A stretch of 56,233 nucleotides of DNA, taken from NCBI RefSeq assembly GCF_013372625.1, contig NZ_JABXFD010000328.1, positions 1 through 56,233 of the forward strand, read 5' to 3'. Shown here piece after piece: positions 41,966-56,119 of this stretch. The notes beneath the pieces were generated by a model. The model was not told the origin of the DNA, made no database searches, and saw only the letters and a program-made list of their open reading frames with translations. This stretch comes from Actinomadura sp. BRA 177. Its GTDB lineage: Bacteria; Actinomycetota; Actinomycetes; Streptosporangiales; Streptosporangiaceae. The translations under genes were made by a program, and so were the position numbers. Position 1 is the first letter of the stretch. Every line of letters begins with the position of its first letter.

Positions 41966-42936
41966 TCTCGGTATTCCCTTCCGGTGAGGGTGAGGAAGAC
42001 GGTTTCCAGGCTGGGCCGGAGCTGGGTCGCGTCGGTGACGCCGACGCCGGCGGACGAGCCGATCGTGACGAGCTCGCCGAGGATGCCCTCCGGGTCGGCG
42101 GCGAAGACGCGGACCTGGCCGTCGTTGACCTCGACCTTGCTGATGCCGTCGCGGTCGCCGAGCTTCTTGATCTGCTGCGGGGCGGCGTCGTCGTAGGTGA
42201 CGGTGATGACGGTGTCGGCGCCCGCGCTGGACTTCAGCTGGTCGACGGTGCCGCTGGCCAGGATCTTGCCGTGGTCCACGACGGCGACCCGGTCGCAGAG
42301 CGCCTCGGCCTCCTCCATGTAGTGGGTGGTGAGCAGGATCGTCTGCCCGGCCGCCTGGAGCCCGCGCAGCACCTCCCACAGGTTGGTGCGGGTCTGCGGG
42401 TCGAGGCCGGCGGTCGGCTCGTCCAGGAACAGCACCTCGGGGCCGTGCATGAGGGCCCGGCAGATCATGACGCGCTTGGCCTGCCCGCCGGAGATCTCGA
42501 ACGGGTTGCCGCCGCGCGTCTCGGTGAGCCCGAACAGCTCCAGCAGCTCGGCGGCGCGCTTGCGGGCGTCGCGTGCGCCCAGGCCGAAGTAGCGGCCCCG
42601 GAACTCCAGGTTCTCGACGACGGTCAGGTCGCTGTCCAGGGTGTTGTTCTGCGAGACGACGCCGATGCGCCGCTTGATCTCGACGGCGTCCTTCACCACG
42701 TCCAGGCCGGTCACCTGCGCGCTGCCGCCCGTCGGGACGACCAGCGTGGTGAGCATGCCGATGGTGGTGGACTTGCCCGCACCGTTCGGGCCGAGCAGCC
42801 CGAAGAACTCGCCGCGCGGGACGTCCAGGTCGATGCCCTGCACAGCGGGCACCGCGGGGCGCGGCCCGGACGCGGGATAGGTCTTCTCCAGGCCGGCCGT
42901 GCGTACGGCGGCCTCCTCCGGGGGTGGTTCGGTCAT
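41962..42936 (-). CDS. ABC transporter ATP-binding protein (DrrA-like)
   Basis: Protein of 324 aa. Walker A GLLGPNGAGKSTT, Q-loop VVSQNNTLDSDLT, signature ISGGQAKRVMICRALMH (Ile in place of the usual Leu), Walker B VLFLDEPTAGLDPQTR, H-loop LLTTHYMEEAEALCD. The C-terminal ~80 residues form the regulatory extension typical of DrrA-type drug exporters. It energises the permease encoded next. ATG overlaps the marR stop (ATGA). Substrate unknown; regulation by the MarR protein is likely. Confidence 0.94.
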   Translation of the reverse strand: MTEPPPEEAAVRTAGLEKTYPASGPRPAVPAVQGIDLDVPRGEFFGLLGPNGAGKSTTIGMLTTLVVPTGGSAQVTGLDVVKDAVEIKRRIGVVSQNNTLDSDLTVVENLEFRGRYFGLGARDARKRAAELLELFGLTETRGGNPFEISGGQAKRVMICRALMHGPEVLFLDEPTAGLDPQTRTNLWEVLRGLQAAGQTILLTTHYMEEAEALCDRVAVVDHGKILASGTVDQLKSSAGADTVITVTYDDAAPQQIKKLGDRDGISKVEVNDGQVRVFAADPEGILGELVTIGSSAGVGVTDATQLRPSLETVFLTLTGREYRE

Positions 42937-43430
42937 GCGCGGTCTCCCTCCGCTTCCTCTTCGTGGGAGTGGTTCTCGAACCGTTCGATCAGGTTGATCA
43001 GGAACCTGCGGACGGCCTCCTCGTCGCCCTCGTCCACGACGTCGTAGAGCCGTGCCAGCTCGCGGCTGATGGGCTGGGACTTCTCCGCGAGGAGCCGCCG
43101 CCCGGAGTCGGTGATGCGCAGCATCACGCCGCGCCGGTCCCGGTACGACCGCTCGCGCCGCACGTGCCCGTTGCGCTCCAGCGTGTCGACCACCGAGGTG
43201 ATGGTCGCGGGGGTGACGACGAGCCGCTTGGCGGCCTCGCCCGGGCGCAGCCCGTCGTCGACGATGAGCAGGCGCAGGAGGTAGAAGCCGACCGGGCTGA
43301 TGCCGTGCTGCCCGATGATCCGCCACGCGACGGGCATCGACAGGCGGGCGGCCGCCGCGAACAGATGGCCGGTCGGCCAGTCCGAGTTGGGCGGGAACGC
43401 CGTGAGATCGTCCACGCCGAGGTTCTCCAT
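42933..43430 (-). CDS. MarR-family transcriptional regulator
   Basis: Protein of 165 aa. Winged helix at ~45-120: GISPVGFYLLRLLIVDDGLR, GEAAKRLVVTPATITSVVDT, LERNGHVRRERSYRDRRGVM. It heads an operon with an ABC exporter, the classic arrangement of a ligand-responsive repressor controlling an efflux pump. ATG at 43430. Two tttag-type palindromes lie 11-53 bp upstream of the start codon, fitting autorepression. Confidence 0.92.
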   Translation of the reverse strand: MENLGVDDLTAFPPNSDWPTGHLFAAAARLSMPVAWRIIGQHGISPVGFYLLRLLIVDDGLRPGEAAKRLVVTPATITSVVDTLERNGHVRRERSYRDRRGVMLRITDSGRRLLAEKSQPISRELARLYDVVDEGDEEAVRRFLINLIERFENHSHEEEAEGDRA

Positions 43431-43440
43431 GCGGGCGATG

Positions 43441-43483
43441 TTAGAGGCCTAATGATTAGAGAGCAAATCTTTAGAGCACTAAA
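43441..43483. promoter_or_regulatory. Twin MarR-type operators upstream of marR
   Basis: ttag-aggc-ctaa (43441-43452) and tttag-agca-ctaaa (43470-43483) are two inverted repeats with the same arms, centred 30 bp apart in an AT-rich island. Such pairs are typical binding sites of MarR dimers over their own promoter. Confidence 0.65.
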
Positions 43484-43501
43484 ATCTTTCGAATTCATGC
43501 T

Positions 43502-43544
43502 GTCAACATAGGTTGACGCGGCCCGAGTGTCAACGTTGGTTGAC
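43502..43544. promoter_or_regulatory. Two gtcaac-N4-gttgac palindromes between marR and argC
   Basis: gtcaac-atag-gttgac (43502-43517) and gtcaac-gttg-gttgac (43529-43544) are identical-arm palindromes, centres 27 bp apart. They differ from the tttag pair and from known ArgR boxes, so a second regulator may act in this divergent region. Confidence 0.6.
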
Positions 43545-43601
43545 GGGCGGAGTGCTGTGGCGCTCGTCTCAGCAGGTGGGAAAACGGGGCCCCGGCGTTG
43601 A

Positions 43602-45837
<2,236 letters not shown>

Positions 45838-45841
<4 letters not shown>

Positions 45842-46772
45842 GCGCCGTCACCAGCGGCGCGGAGATCCGCGGCAACCGGGCGGGCGTGCTGTCCAAGGCG
45901 GAGACGCTCATCAAGGCACTGCCGTGGCTGGAGCGCTTCCACGGCACGACCGTCGTGATCAAGTACGGCGGGCACGCGATGACCGACGAGGAGCTGCGGC
46001 ACTCCTTCGCCGAGGACATCGTGTTCCTGCGCTACGCCGGGCTGAAGCCGGTGATCGTGCACGGCGGCGGCCCGCAGATCAACGCGGCGCTCGCCCGCAA
46101 CGGCATCGACTCGACGTTCACCGCCGGGCTGCGGGTCACCACGCCGGAGGCCATGGAGGTCGTCCGGATGGTGCTGACCGGGCAGGTGCAGCGCGACGTC
46201 GTCGGCCTCATCAACCGGCACGGCCCGTTCGCGGTCGGCATGTCCGGCGAGGACGCGAACCTGTTCACCGCCGAGCGCAAGCACGCGGTCGTGGACGGCG
46301 AGCGGGTCGACATCGGCCAGGTCGGCGAGATCGTCGAGGTCCAGGTCGGGGCCGTCCGGGCGCTGCTGGACGACGGCCGCGTCCCGGTCGTGTCCAGCAT
46401 CGCGCGCGGCGACGACGGCGAGGTCTACAACGTCAACGCCGACACGGCCGCCGCCGCGCTGGCCGTCGCGCTGGACGCGGCGAAGCTCGTCGTCCTCACC
46501 GACGTCGACGGCCTCTACGCGAACTGGCCGGACAGCGACGACGTGATCGACAGCCTCACCACCGACGAGCTGGCCGCGCTGCTGCCGGGCCTGTCGGCCG
46601 GGATGGTGCCGAAGATGGAGGCCTGCCTGACCGCCGTGCGCGGCGGCGTCCCGCAGGCCCACGTGCTGGACGGACGCGTCCTGCACTCGCTGCTGCTGGA
46701 GATCTTCACCGACGAAGGGATCGGAACGATGGTGCTGCCCAGCCTCCCGGGCGCCCCTCTTGAGGTGACGTC

Positions 46773-46776
<4 letters not shown>
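45838..46776 (+). CDS. argB: Acetylglutamate kinase
   Basis: Protein of 312 aa of the amino-acid kinase family: [85 protein letters not shown]. The N-terminal extension (~30 residues, [20 protein letters not shown]) is typical of arginine-inhibited hexameric forms, so feedback control by arginine is expected. ATG overlaps the argJ stop (ATGA). Confidence 0.97.
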
Positions 46777-49389
<2,613 letters not shown>

Positions 49390-49453
49390 GGCCGCTCGGC
49401 GGCCCCCATCCCAGCCTTCCGAATCCGAACACTTCGCACAGGAGACAAAGACC

Positions 49454-50656
49454 ATGAGCGAGCGCGTCGTACTCGCGTACTCCGGGGGCCTGGACACCTC
49501 CGTCGCCATCCCGTACCTCGCCGAGCAGACCGGCGGCGAGGTCATCGCCGTCGCCGTCGACGTCGGCCAGGGCGGCGAGGACCTCGACACCATCCGCAAG
49601 CGGGCCCTCGCCTGCGGCGCCGCCGAGGCCGTCGTCGTGGACGCCAAGGAGGAGTTCGCCGCGGACTTCTGCGTCCCCGCCATGCAGGCCAACGCCCTCT
49701 ACATGGACCGCTACCCGCTGGTGTCGGCGCTGTCCCGGCCACTGATCGTCAAGCACCTCGTGACGGCCGCCAAGGAGTTCGGCGGCACCACCGTCTCGCA
49801 CGGGTGCACCGGCAAGGGCAACGACCAGGTCCGCTTCGAGGCCGGCCTGTCCGCCCTCGACCCCGACCTGAAGGTCATCGCGCCCGCCCGCGACTTCGCC
49901 TGGACGCGCGACAAGGCCATCGCGTTCGCCGAGGACAAGGGCCTCCCGATCGACGTGTCGGCCAAGTCGCCGTACTCCATCGACCAGAACCTGTGGGGCC
50001 GCGCCGTCGAGACCGGGTTCCTGGAGGACATCTGGAACGGGCCCATCGAGGACGTCTACGACTACACCGCCGACCCCGCCGAGCCGCGCGAGGCCGACGA
50101 GGTCGTCATCACGTTCGCGTCCGGCGTGCCGGTCGCGCTGGACGGCCGTCCGCTCACCCCGTACCAGGTCATCGCCGAGCTGAACCGGCGCGCCGGCGCC
50201 CAGGGCGTCGGCCGCATCGACATGGTCGAGGACCGCCTCGTCGGCATCAAGAGCCGCGAGGTGTACGAGGCCCCGGCCGCGATCGCGCTGATGGCCGCGC
50301 ACATGGAGCTGGAGAACGTCACCGTCGAGCGCGACCTCGCCCGCTTCAAGCGGTCCGTCGACCAGCGCTGGGGCGAGCTCGTCTACGACGGCCTGTGGTT
50401 CTCGCCGCTGAAGGAGTCCCTGGACGCGTTCATCGCCGACGCGCAGAAGCAGGTGTCCGGCGAGATCCGGATGACGCTGCACGGCGGCCGCGCCGTCGTC
50501 ACCGGCCGGCGCAGCGACGCGTCCCTCTACAGCTACGACCTCGCCACCTACGACACCGGCGACGCCTTCGACCAGAGCCTCGCCAAGGGCTTCGTCGAGC
50601 TGTGGAGCCTGCCCAGCAAGATCGCCGCCAAGCGCGACCGCGACCTGGACACCTGA
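49454..50656 (+). CDS. argG: Argininosuccinate synthase
   Basis: Protein of 400 aa. ATP pyrophosphatase motif [69 protein letters not shown] segment present as [18 protein letters not shown]. Joins citrulline and aspartate. ATG at 49454 has AGGAGA 8 nt upstream. It lies 64 bp after argR, so it may have its own promoter or belong to the operon. Confidence 0.97.
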   Translation: MSERVVLAYSGGLDTSVAIPYLAEQTGGEVIAVAVDVGQGGEDLDTIRKRALACGAAEAVVVDAKEEFAADFCVPAMQANALYMDRYPLVSALSRPLIVKHLVTAAKEFGGTTVSHGCTGKGNDQVRFEAGLSALDPDLKVIAPARDFAWTRDKAIAFAEDKGLPIDVSAKSPYSIDQNLWGRAVETGFLEDIWNGPIEDVYDYTADPAEPREADEVVITFASGVPVALDGRPLTPYQVIAELNRRAGAQGVGRIDMVEDRLVGIKSREVYEAPAAIALMAAHMELENVTVERDLARFKRSVDQRWGELVYDGLWFSPLKESLDAFIADAQKQVSGEIRMTLHGGRAVVTGRRSDASLYSYDLATYDTGDAFDQSLAKGFVELWSLPSKIAAKRDRDLDT

Positions 50657-50763
50657 CAGGTCACGCCGGGCCAGCGGCCGTCGAGCGAAGCTCGTCCGTT
50701 GAATGGTGGCGGGTGGGGGCTGGAGGACGGTCGTTACGCCGTAGCCTGGGCGGACGCCGTAGT

Positions 50764-50803
50764 GCCGCGCGGGGACGCCGTGAGCCCGGCGTCCCCGCGC
50801 GGC
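50764..50803 (+). terminator. 17-bp perfect hairpin between argG and argH
   Basis: gccgcgcggggacgccg pairs with cggcgtccccgcgcggc over a 6-nt loop (tgagcc), ~107 nt after argG and 81 nt before argH. A stem this long and GC-rich should terminate or stall most transcripts from argG, or protect the upstream mRNA end. No U tract follows. Confidence 0.7.
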
Positions 50804-50884
50804 GCGCGCATGCCCGGCCACGGCCGGCGCGGCGGGGCGTGGTGAGATGAGATGGCAACGATCAGCAGTGGGAAGAGGAATTCC

Positions 50885-52303
50885 GTGACGAAGGCACCGA
50901 CGCGGCTGTGGGGCGGCCGGTTCGAAGGCGGCCCGTCGGACGCGCTCGCGCGGCTCTCGGTGAGCGTCCAGTTCGACTGGCGGCTCGCCCCCTATGACCT
51001 GATGGGCTCGCGCGCGCACGCCCGCGTCCTGAACCGGGCGGGGCTGCTCACCGACGACGAACTGGAGCGCATGATCGGTGCCCTGGACGACCTGGAGGAG
51101 GCGTGCCGGAACGGCGAGTTCCGGCCCACCGTCGCCGACGAGGACGTCCACACCGCCCTGGAGCGCGGCCTGCTGGAGCGGCTCGGCGCCCTCGGCGGCA
51201 AGCTGCGCGCGGGCCGCAGCCGCAACGACCAGGTCGCCACCGACCTGCGCCTCTACCTGCGCGACCACGCCCGCCAGATCGTGTCCCGGCTGGTCGAGCT
51301 GGAGACCGCGCTGATCGCGCAGGCCGAGCACAATTTCGGCGTCGCCGCGCCCGGCATGACGCACCTGCAGCACGCGCAGCCGGTGCTGTTCTCCCACCAG
51401 CTCCCCGCGCACGTCCAGCCGCTGACCCGCGACCTCGCGCGGCTGCGCGACTGGGACAAGCGCGCCGCGATCTCCCCGCTCGGCTCCGGCGCCCTCGCCG
51501 GCTCGTCGCTGCCGCTGGACCCGCAGGCGACCGCCGCCGAGCTGGGCTTCGACGCGGCCGCGCCCAACTCCATGGACGCCGTCGCCGACCGCGACTTCGT
51601 CGCCGAGTTCCTGTTCGCCGCCGCGCTGGTCGGCGTGCACCTGTCGCGTCTCGGCGAGGAGATCTGCCTCTGGGCGTCGCAGGAGTTCCGCTGGATCGAG
51701 ATGGACGACACCTACGCCACCGGGTCGTCGATCATGCCGCAGAAGAAGAACCCGGACGTCGCGGAGCTGGCGCGCGGCAAGGCGGGCCGCCTCATCGGCC
51801 ACCTCGTCGGGCTGCTGACCACCCTCAAGGGCCTGCCGCTCACCTACAACCGCGACCTGCAGGAGGACAAGGAGGGCGCGTTCGACGCCGTCGAGACGCT
51901 GCTGCTCGTCCTCCCCGCCATGTCCGGACTTATTGCGACAATGCGGGTGAACACCGAGCGGCTGGAGGCCCTCGCCCCGGACGGCTTCGCCCTCGCCACC
52001 GACCTCGCCGAACTGCTCGTCCGGCGCGGCACGGCGTTCCGCGACGCGCACGAGGTCGTCGGCCACCTCGTCGTCTGGTGCCAGGTCAACGACAAGGACT
52101 TCGACGACCTCACCGACGAGGAACTCGGCAAGGTGTCGCCGCACCTGACGCCGGACGTCCGCGAGGTGCTGAACGTGCAGGGCGCCCTGGCGTCCCGCAA
52201 GGCGTACGGGGGGACGGCGCCCGACCGCGTCCGCGAGCAGATCAGCGCGCTGCGCACGCAGGTCAACGACCACGCCGCCTGGGCCTCCGGCTCCGACGCC
52301 TGA
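50885..52303 (+). CDS. argH: Argininosuccinate lyase
   Basis: Protein of 472 aa. RLWGGRFEGGPSDALARLSV, DEDVHTALERGLLERLG, AGRSRNDQVATDLRLYLRDH, TMTHLQHAQPV-like segment as APGMTHLQHAQPVLFSHQ, and the fumarase-superfamily signature GSSIMPQKKNPD. Releases arginine and fumarate. GTG at 50885 has AGAGGA 5-6 nt upstream; ATG at 50852 would add 11 residues without a ribosome site. Confidence 0.96.
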   Translation: MTKAPTRLWGGRFEGGPSDALARLSVSVQFDWRLAPYDLMGSRAHARVLNRAGLLTDDELERMIGALDDLEEACRNGEFRPTVADEDVHTALERGLLERLGALGGKLRAGRSRNDQVATDLRLYLRDHARQIVSRLVELETALIAQAEHNFGVAAPGMTHLQHAQPVLFSHQLPAHVQPLTRDLARLRDWDKRAAISPLGSGALAGSSLPLDPQATAAELGFDAAAPNSMDAVADRDFVAEFLFAAALVGVHLSRLGEEICLWASQEFRWIEMDDTYATGSSIMPQKKNPDVAELARGKAGRLIGHLVGLLTTLKGLPLTYNRDLQEDKEGAFDAVETLLLVLPAMSGLIATMRVNTERLEALAPDGFALATDLAELLVRRGTAFRDAHEVVGHLVVWCQVNDKDFDDLTDEELGKVSPHLTPDVREVLNVQGALASRKAYGGTAPDRVREQISALRTQVNDHAAWASGSDA

Positions 52304-52362
52304 CCGGCGCGGCGCCATGGGCCGGCCGCCGGCGAACAGTTTCCTAGACCTACGGTGAGGCG

Positions 52363-52998
52363 ATGGACGGAGCGTTGCTGCCAAGGGATTTCTTCGACCG
52401 CCCGGTGGAGGAGGTCGCGCCGTCGCTGCTCGGGCATGTGATCGCGCACCGCACCCCGGAAGGCGAAGTGGCGGCGCGGCTGACGGAGGTGGAGGCGTAT
52501 GCGGGTCCGCTGGACCCGGCGTCCCACGCCTACCGGGGACGGACGCGGCGCAACGAGGTGATGTTCGGGCCACCCGGGCACGTCTACGTGTACTTCACCT
52601 ACGGCATGCATTTCTGCATGAACCTGGTCTGCGGGCCGGACGGGACGTCCATGGCGGTGCTGCTCCGCGCGGGCGAGATCATCGCGGGTGAGGATCTCGC
52701 CCGATCGCGGCGGCCCCGCTCCACCGTCCGCGACCTGGCCCGCGGCCCGGCCCGGCTCTGCCAGGCCCTCGGCATCGCCCGCGAGCAGAACGGCCTGGAC
52801 GTGTGCACGCCCGGCGGGGAGATGACCGTCCTCGAAAACAAGCCCGCAAACCCCACACTGATCCGCAGCGGCCCGCGGACCGGCGTGACCGGCGCCAAGG
52901 ACGTCCCATGGCGGTTCTGGATCGACGGCGACCCGACCGTCTCCCCGTACCGCCCCCACGTCCCCAGGCAGCGCAAGAGGACCCCGGCGGATGGCTGA
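52363..52998 (+). CDS. Alkyladenine (3-methyladenine) DNA glycosylase
   Basis: Protein of 211 aa of the AAG/Mpg family: [95 protein letters not shown]. Removes alkylated purines in base-excision repair; the catalytic Glu is in TEVEAY. ATG at 52363. It follows argH by 59 bp and precedes tyrS by 192 bp. Housekeeping; a link to enediyne DNA damage is not implied by position. Confidence 0.94.
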   Translation: MDGALLPRDFFDRPVEEVAPSLLGHVIAHRTPEGEVAARLTEVEAYAGPLDPASHAYRGRTRRNEVMFGPPGHVYVYFTYGMHFCMNLVCGPDGTSMAVLLRAGEIIAGEDLARSRRPRSTVRDLARGPARLCQALGIAREQNGLDVCTPGGEMTVLENKPANPTLIRSGPRTGVTGAKDVPWRFWIDGDPTVSPYRPHVPRQRKRTPADG

Positions 52999-53190
52999 CC
53001 CGCCCCTCCGGCCGGCGATCAACGCCGCGAAATGGGATGAGAGCGGCTTCTGGTGACGTTCGCCGCAGGACGCGAGGTGTTCGTTCCCGCCCGCCGCTTC
53101 GCCGGCGGGCGTTGAATATCGTTGGCGTGACACGCGCCCGCCGGTGCAGTCTGGTGGGCATAGGAAAGCAAGCCGGAGACGAGGGAGACC

Positions 53191-54471
53191 GTGACCGACA
53201 TCCTGGACGATCTCGCGTGGCGCGGCCTGATCGCGCAGTCCACCGACCTGGACGAACTGCGGGCCCTGCTCGCCGCGGGACCGGTCACGCTCTACTGCGG
53301 CTTCGACCCGACGGCGCCGTCGCTGCACCTCGGCAACCTCATCCAGATCCTCACGCTGCGTCGCTTCCAGCGGGCCGGCCACCGGCCCATCGGCCTCGTC
53401 GGCGGCGCCACCGGCCTGATCGGCGACCCGAGTGGCAAGAGCGCCGAACGCGTTCTGAACTCCGAGGACACCGTGGCCGCCTGGGTCGAGCGGGTCCGCG
53501 GCCAGGTGTCGAAGTTCCTCGACTTCCACGACGGGCCGACCGGCGCCACCATGGTCAGCAACCTCGACTGGACGGGCCCCATGTCCGCCATCGAGTTCCT
53601 GCGCGACATCGGCAAGCACTTCCCGGTCAACCGGATGCTCGCCCGCGAGACCGTGAAGGCCCGGCTCGACTCGACCGGCATGAGCTACACCGAGTTCAGC
53701 TACGTCCTGCTCCAGTCGATGGACTTCCTTGAGCTGTACCGGCGCCATGGCTGCCTGCTGCAGACGGGCGGCAGCGACCAGTGGGGCAACCTCACCGCGG
53801 GCGTCGACCTGATCCGCCGCGTGGAGGGCGGCAGCGCGCACGCGCTGACCACCCCGCTGCTCACCAAGGCGGACGGTTCGAAGTTCGGCAAGACCGCCGG
53901 CGGCGAGACGTACTGGCTCGACCCGGACCTGACGTCGCCGTACGCGTTCTACCAGTTCTGGATCAACGCCGACGACCGGGACGTGGAGCAGTTCCTGAAG
54001 TTCTTCAGCTTCCGTCCCCGCGAGGAGATCGACGAGCTCGTCAAGCAGGGCGCCGACCGTCCGGCGGCCCGCGCCCCGCAGCGGGCGCTCGCCGAGGAGA
54101 TGACCACGCTCGTCCACGGGGCGGACGAGACGGCCCGCGTCGTCGCCGCCTCCCGCGCCCTGTTCGGGCAGGGCTCCCTGGACGATCTGGACGAACGGAC
54201 CCTGAAGGCCGCCCTCGCCGAGGTGCCCCGCGCCGAGGTGGCGCCGGGCGACCTGCCGACCGTCGTGGACCTCCTGGCGGCGTCCGGCCTGTGCAAGAGC
54301 AAGTCGGAGGCCCGCCGCGCCATCACCCAGGGCGGCGCCTACCTGAACAACGCCAAGGTCGAGTCGGAGGACGCCGCACCGGCGGCCGACGACCTGCTCC
54401 ACGGCCGCTTCCTCGTCCTACGACGCGGCAAGCGAAACGTGGGCGGCATCGAGGTAACCGCGTCGTCCTAA
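53191..54471 (+). CDS. tyrS: Tyrosyl-tRNA synthetase
   Basis: Protein of 426 aa. Class I motif HIGH as PSLHLGNL near residue 45, tyrosine-binding SYVLLQSMDFLELYRRHGCL, QTGGSDQWGNLTAGVDLIRR, KMSKS-type loop KADGSKFGKT near 230, and a C-terminal S4 RNA-binding domain (CKSKSEARRAITQGGAYLNN). GTG at 53191 has GAGGGAGA upstream. Normal length and intact. Confidence 0.97.
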   Translation: MTDILDDLAWRGLIAQSTDLDELRALLAAGPVTLYCGFDPTAPSLHLGNLIQILTLRRFQRAGHRPIGLVGGATGLIGDPSGKSAERVLNSEDTVAAWVERVRGQVSKFLDFHDGPTGATMVSNLDWTGPMSAIEFLRDIGKHFPVNRMLARETVKARLDSTGMSYTEFSYVLLQSMDFLELYRRHGCLLQTGGSDQWGNLTAGVDLIRRVEGGSAHALTTPLLTKADGSKFGKTAGGETYWLDPDLTSPYAFYQFWINADDRDVEQFLKFFSFRPREEIDELVKQGADRPAARAPQRALAEEMTTLVHGADETARVVAASRALFGQGSLDDLDERTLKAALAEVPRAEVAPGDLPTVVDLLAASGLCKSKSEARRAITQGGAYLNNAKVESEDAAPAADDLLHGRFLVLRRGKRNVGGIEVTASS

Positions 54472-54540
54472 GGGAGCGGCTAGCCCCCTATGGGCGTTGT
54501 TCAAACTCCCGACCGCCCACTACGGCTGGCTGATCACGGA

Positions 54541-54585
54541 TCACATCCGCCCCGCCCTCCGCGCTACGGGGGGCGGGGCATGTGA
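54541..54585 (+). terminator. Terminator-like hairpin after tyrS
   Basis: tcacat / atgtga outer arms and ccccgccctccg / cggggggcgggg inner arms (one mismatch) with a 5-nt loop, ~70 nt after tyrS. It is also at the right-end side of the TnpB remnant, so part of it may derive from that element. Confidence 0.6.
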
Positions 54586-54589
54586 GCAA

Positions 54590-55560
54590 TACCCCCGCTG
54601 GAACGCGCGATCGCGCACGTTGACCCCGCCGCTGACGTCGACGGCCCGGCGAGCCCGCACCGACAACATATGAAGCGGTCCCGTACGGCTCGTTCTGTGC
54701 CCCGGGCGTCGACGTTGGCGGGGTGAGCGAGCCCGCATCGGCGACAAGCGGAGTGGTCCCGGACGGACTGGTTGGCCCGTTCGGTGTGGCTGCAGCGCGG
54801 GCAGCGCTGCGAGGCGCAGGCTGGATCCACCTGGATGTCCGGAACGACGGCGGCGCGCGTGCCTTGTACTCGATGAAGGCGCCGAATTTGGTGCGGGCCA
54901 GGAGGACAGACATGCCCGCTGGTGCGTGGAACCGTGACCCGTACGCTGAGTCGCCGCGTTGATCCGACTCAGTTCTTCGAGTGCGATGCGGCGTTCCGTG
55001 CATGCAGTGACGGCAACGACCTACACAAATTTTGTGGTTGACGTGGGTGGCGTGCCGCGCTTCCACGGCGGGCCCGCTTCTTCAAGAGCCTGACGGAGGC
55101 GCCGGTGCGTTCGGCGCGTCTGCGGGCCTGACACCGTCGGCACCGACCCGATGGTCATCACTGTCGGAGTTGGTGGCCAGGTTGACGATGCCGCCGGTTC
55201 GAGGGCGTCGCAGGTGGCGATCAGGAACCATCTGCTGTCCCCGGTGCAGGATGTCGGATTCACCTTTTCGGTGCGCGGCGAGCGTCTTGGCCTGGTCATG
55301 TGAGCAGCCGAACCGCAGGTTCTTGCACTGCCCGGCCGTGGTCCAGATGCTGACGGTGCCAGCGTCCCACCGCCACGACAGGCACCGGTGATCGTGGTGG
55401 GCACGGCGTCGGGACGTCGCTGGACCACCAGGCCGCCGAGGTTGCCGTTGTGGATGTTGGTGCGAGGGTGGTGTGGGCCATCCACGACCCGTTCGATCAC
55501 GTGCTGTCGGCCTGAGTGCCCAGCCTGTCGGCCGTGCCGGCGGACGGGTCGCCATGAGGC
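54590..55560 (-). pseudogene. TnpB (IS200/IS605 OrfB) pseudogene, multiply frameshifted
   Basis: Reading the minus strand and switching frames gives a near-complete TnpB C-terminal two thirds: DRCLSWRWDAGTVSIWTTAG-like text, GCSHDQAKTLAAHRKGESD, SRWFLIATCDALEP, IVNLATNSDSDD, RRTHRRLRQALEEAG, HATHVNHKIC, FGAFIEYKAR, then the zinc ribbon SQRCPRCSHTERANQ and CRRCGLAHPANVDARG. The RuvC start (normally GVDLG before IVN) is broken, and at least four frameshifts are needed. The zinc-ribbon end is partly duplicated (ERAVRDRFICCRCGLAGP). No TnpA is seen. It is a dead insertion remnant between tyrS and the rRNA operon. Confidence 0.75.
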
Positions 55561-55675
55561 GGGCAAACTTCGGTAGATACACGTCACATTGCGGTTACGA
55601 GGGGCGCGTGCTGGGCATGGTCCCGAGCCTGAAAACAGGATGTGAGCTGGGGTTTCATGCCCAACCAAGGTTGAT

Positions 55676-55704
55676 TTGACGCCTCTGGCGAGTGGATCTA
55701 ATGT
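55676..55704 (+). promoter_or_regulatory. rrn promoter P1
   Basis: ttgacg (55676-55681), 17-bp spacer, taatgt (55699-55704), ~415 bp before 16S. A good match to a housekeeping sigma promoter. Confidence 0.6.
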
Positions 55705-55831
55705 TCTACTCGCCCCAAGGGGGAGCGGGACGCCGAGCAGGCGGCCGGCCCCGAAGGGGATCCTCGTACAGACCACCTCGGTGGAGCTTGTCTCCATTGA
55801 TTGGGACGTTTGAGGCCGAACCGCCCCAGAG

Positions 55832-55860
55832 TTGGACAAACGGGACGGATCGGATAAGCT
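55832..55860 (+). promoter_or_regulatory. rrn promoter P2 and leader
   Basis: ttggac (55832-55837), 17-bp spacer, taagct (55855-55860). The leader that follows contains ttgagaactcaacagcg (from ~55923), typical of actinobacterial rrn leaders, and hairpin-forming GC-rich segments before the 16S start. Confidence 0.65.
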
Positions 55861-56119
55861 AGAAGGGTTGCCCCGGAGCCGGGGTCCGCGGGAGCGGGGT
55901 TCGGCGCGGTGGGTGTCCGTTTCTTGAGAACTCAACAGCGTGTTAAAAGCCAGTGCCTTTATCGGCTCGGCCAGTTGGCCGGGTCGCCCCGTGGCCACCT
56001 TTCGGGGTGGTGGGGATTTCTTTGAGGCAATGCGCGACTCTTTGGAGTTGTGCTTTTGCTGGGATTTTCTTCGAGGTTTGGCCGGCTGGGGTTCGCCCCC
56101 TGGCTCGGTCGTTTGGACC

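Noticed and set aside
54723..54962. Short plus-strand open frame in the tyrS-rrn gap
   Set aside because: It is antisense to the TnpB remnant, which explains the sequence better.
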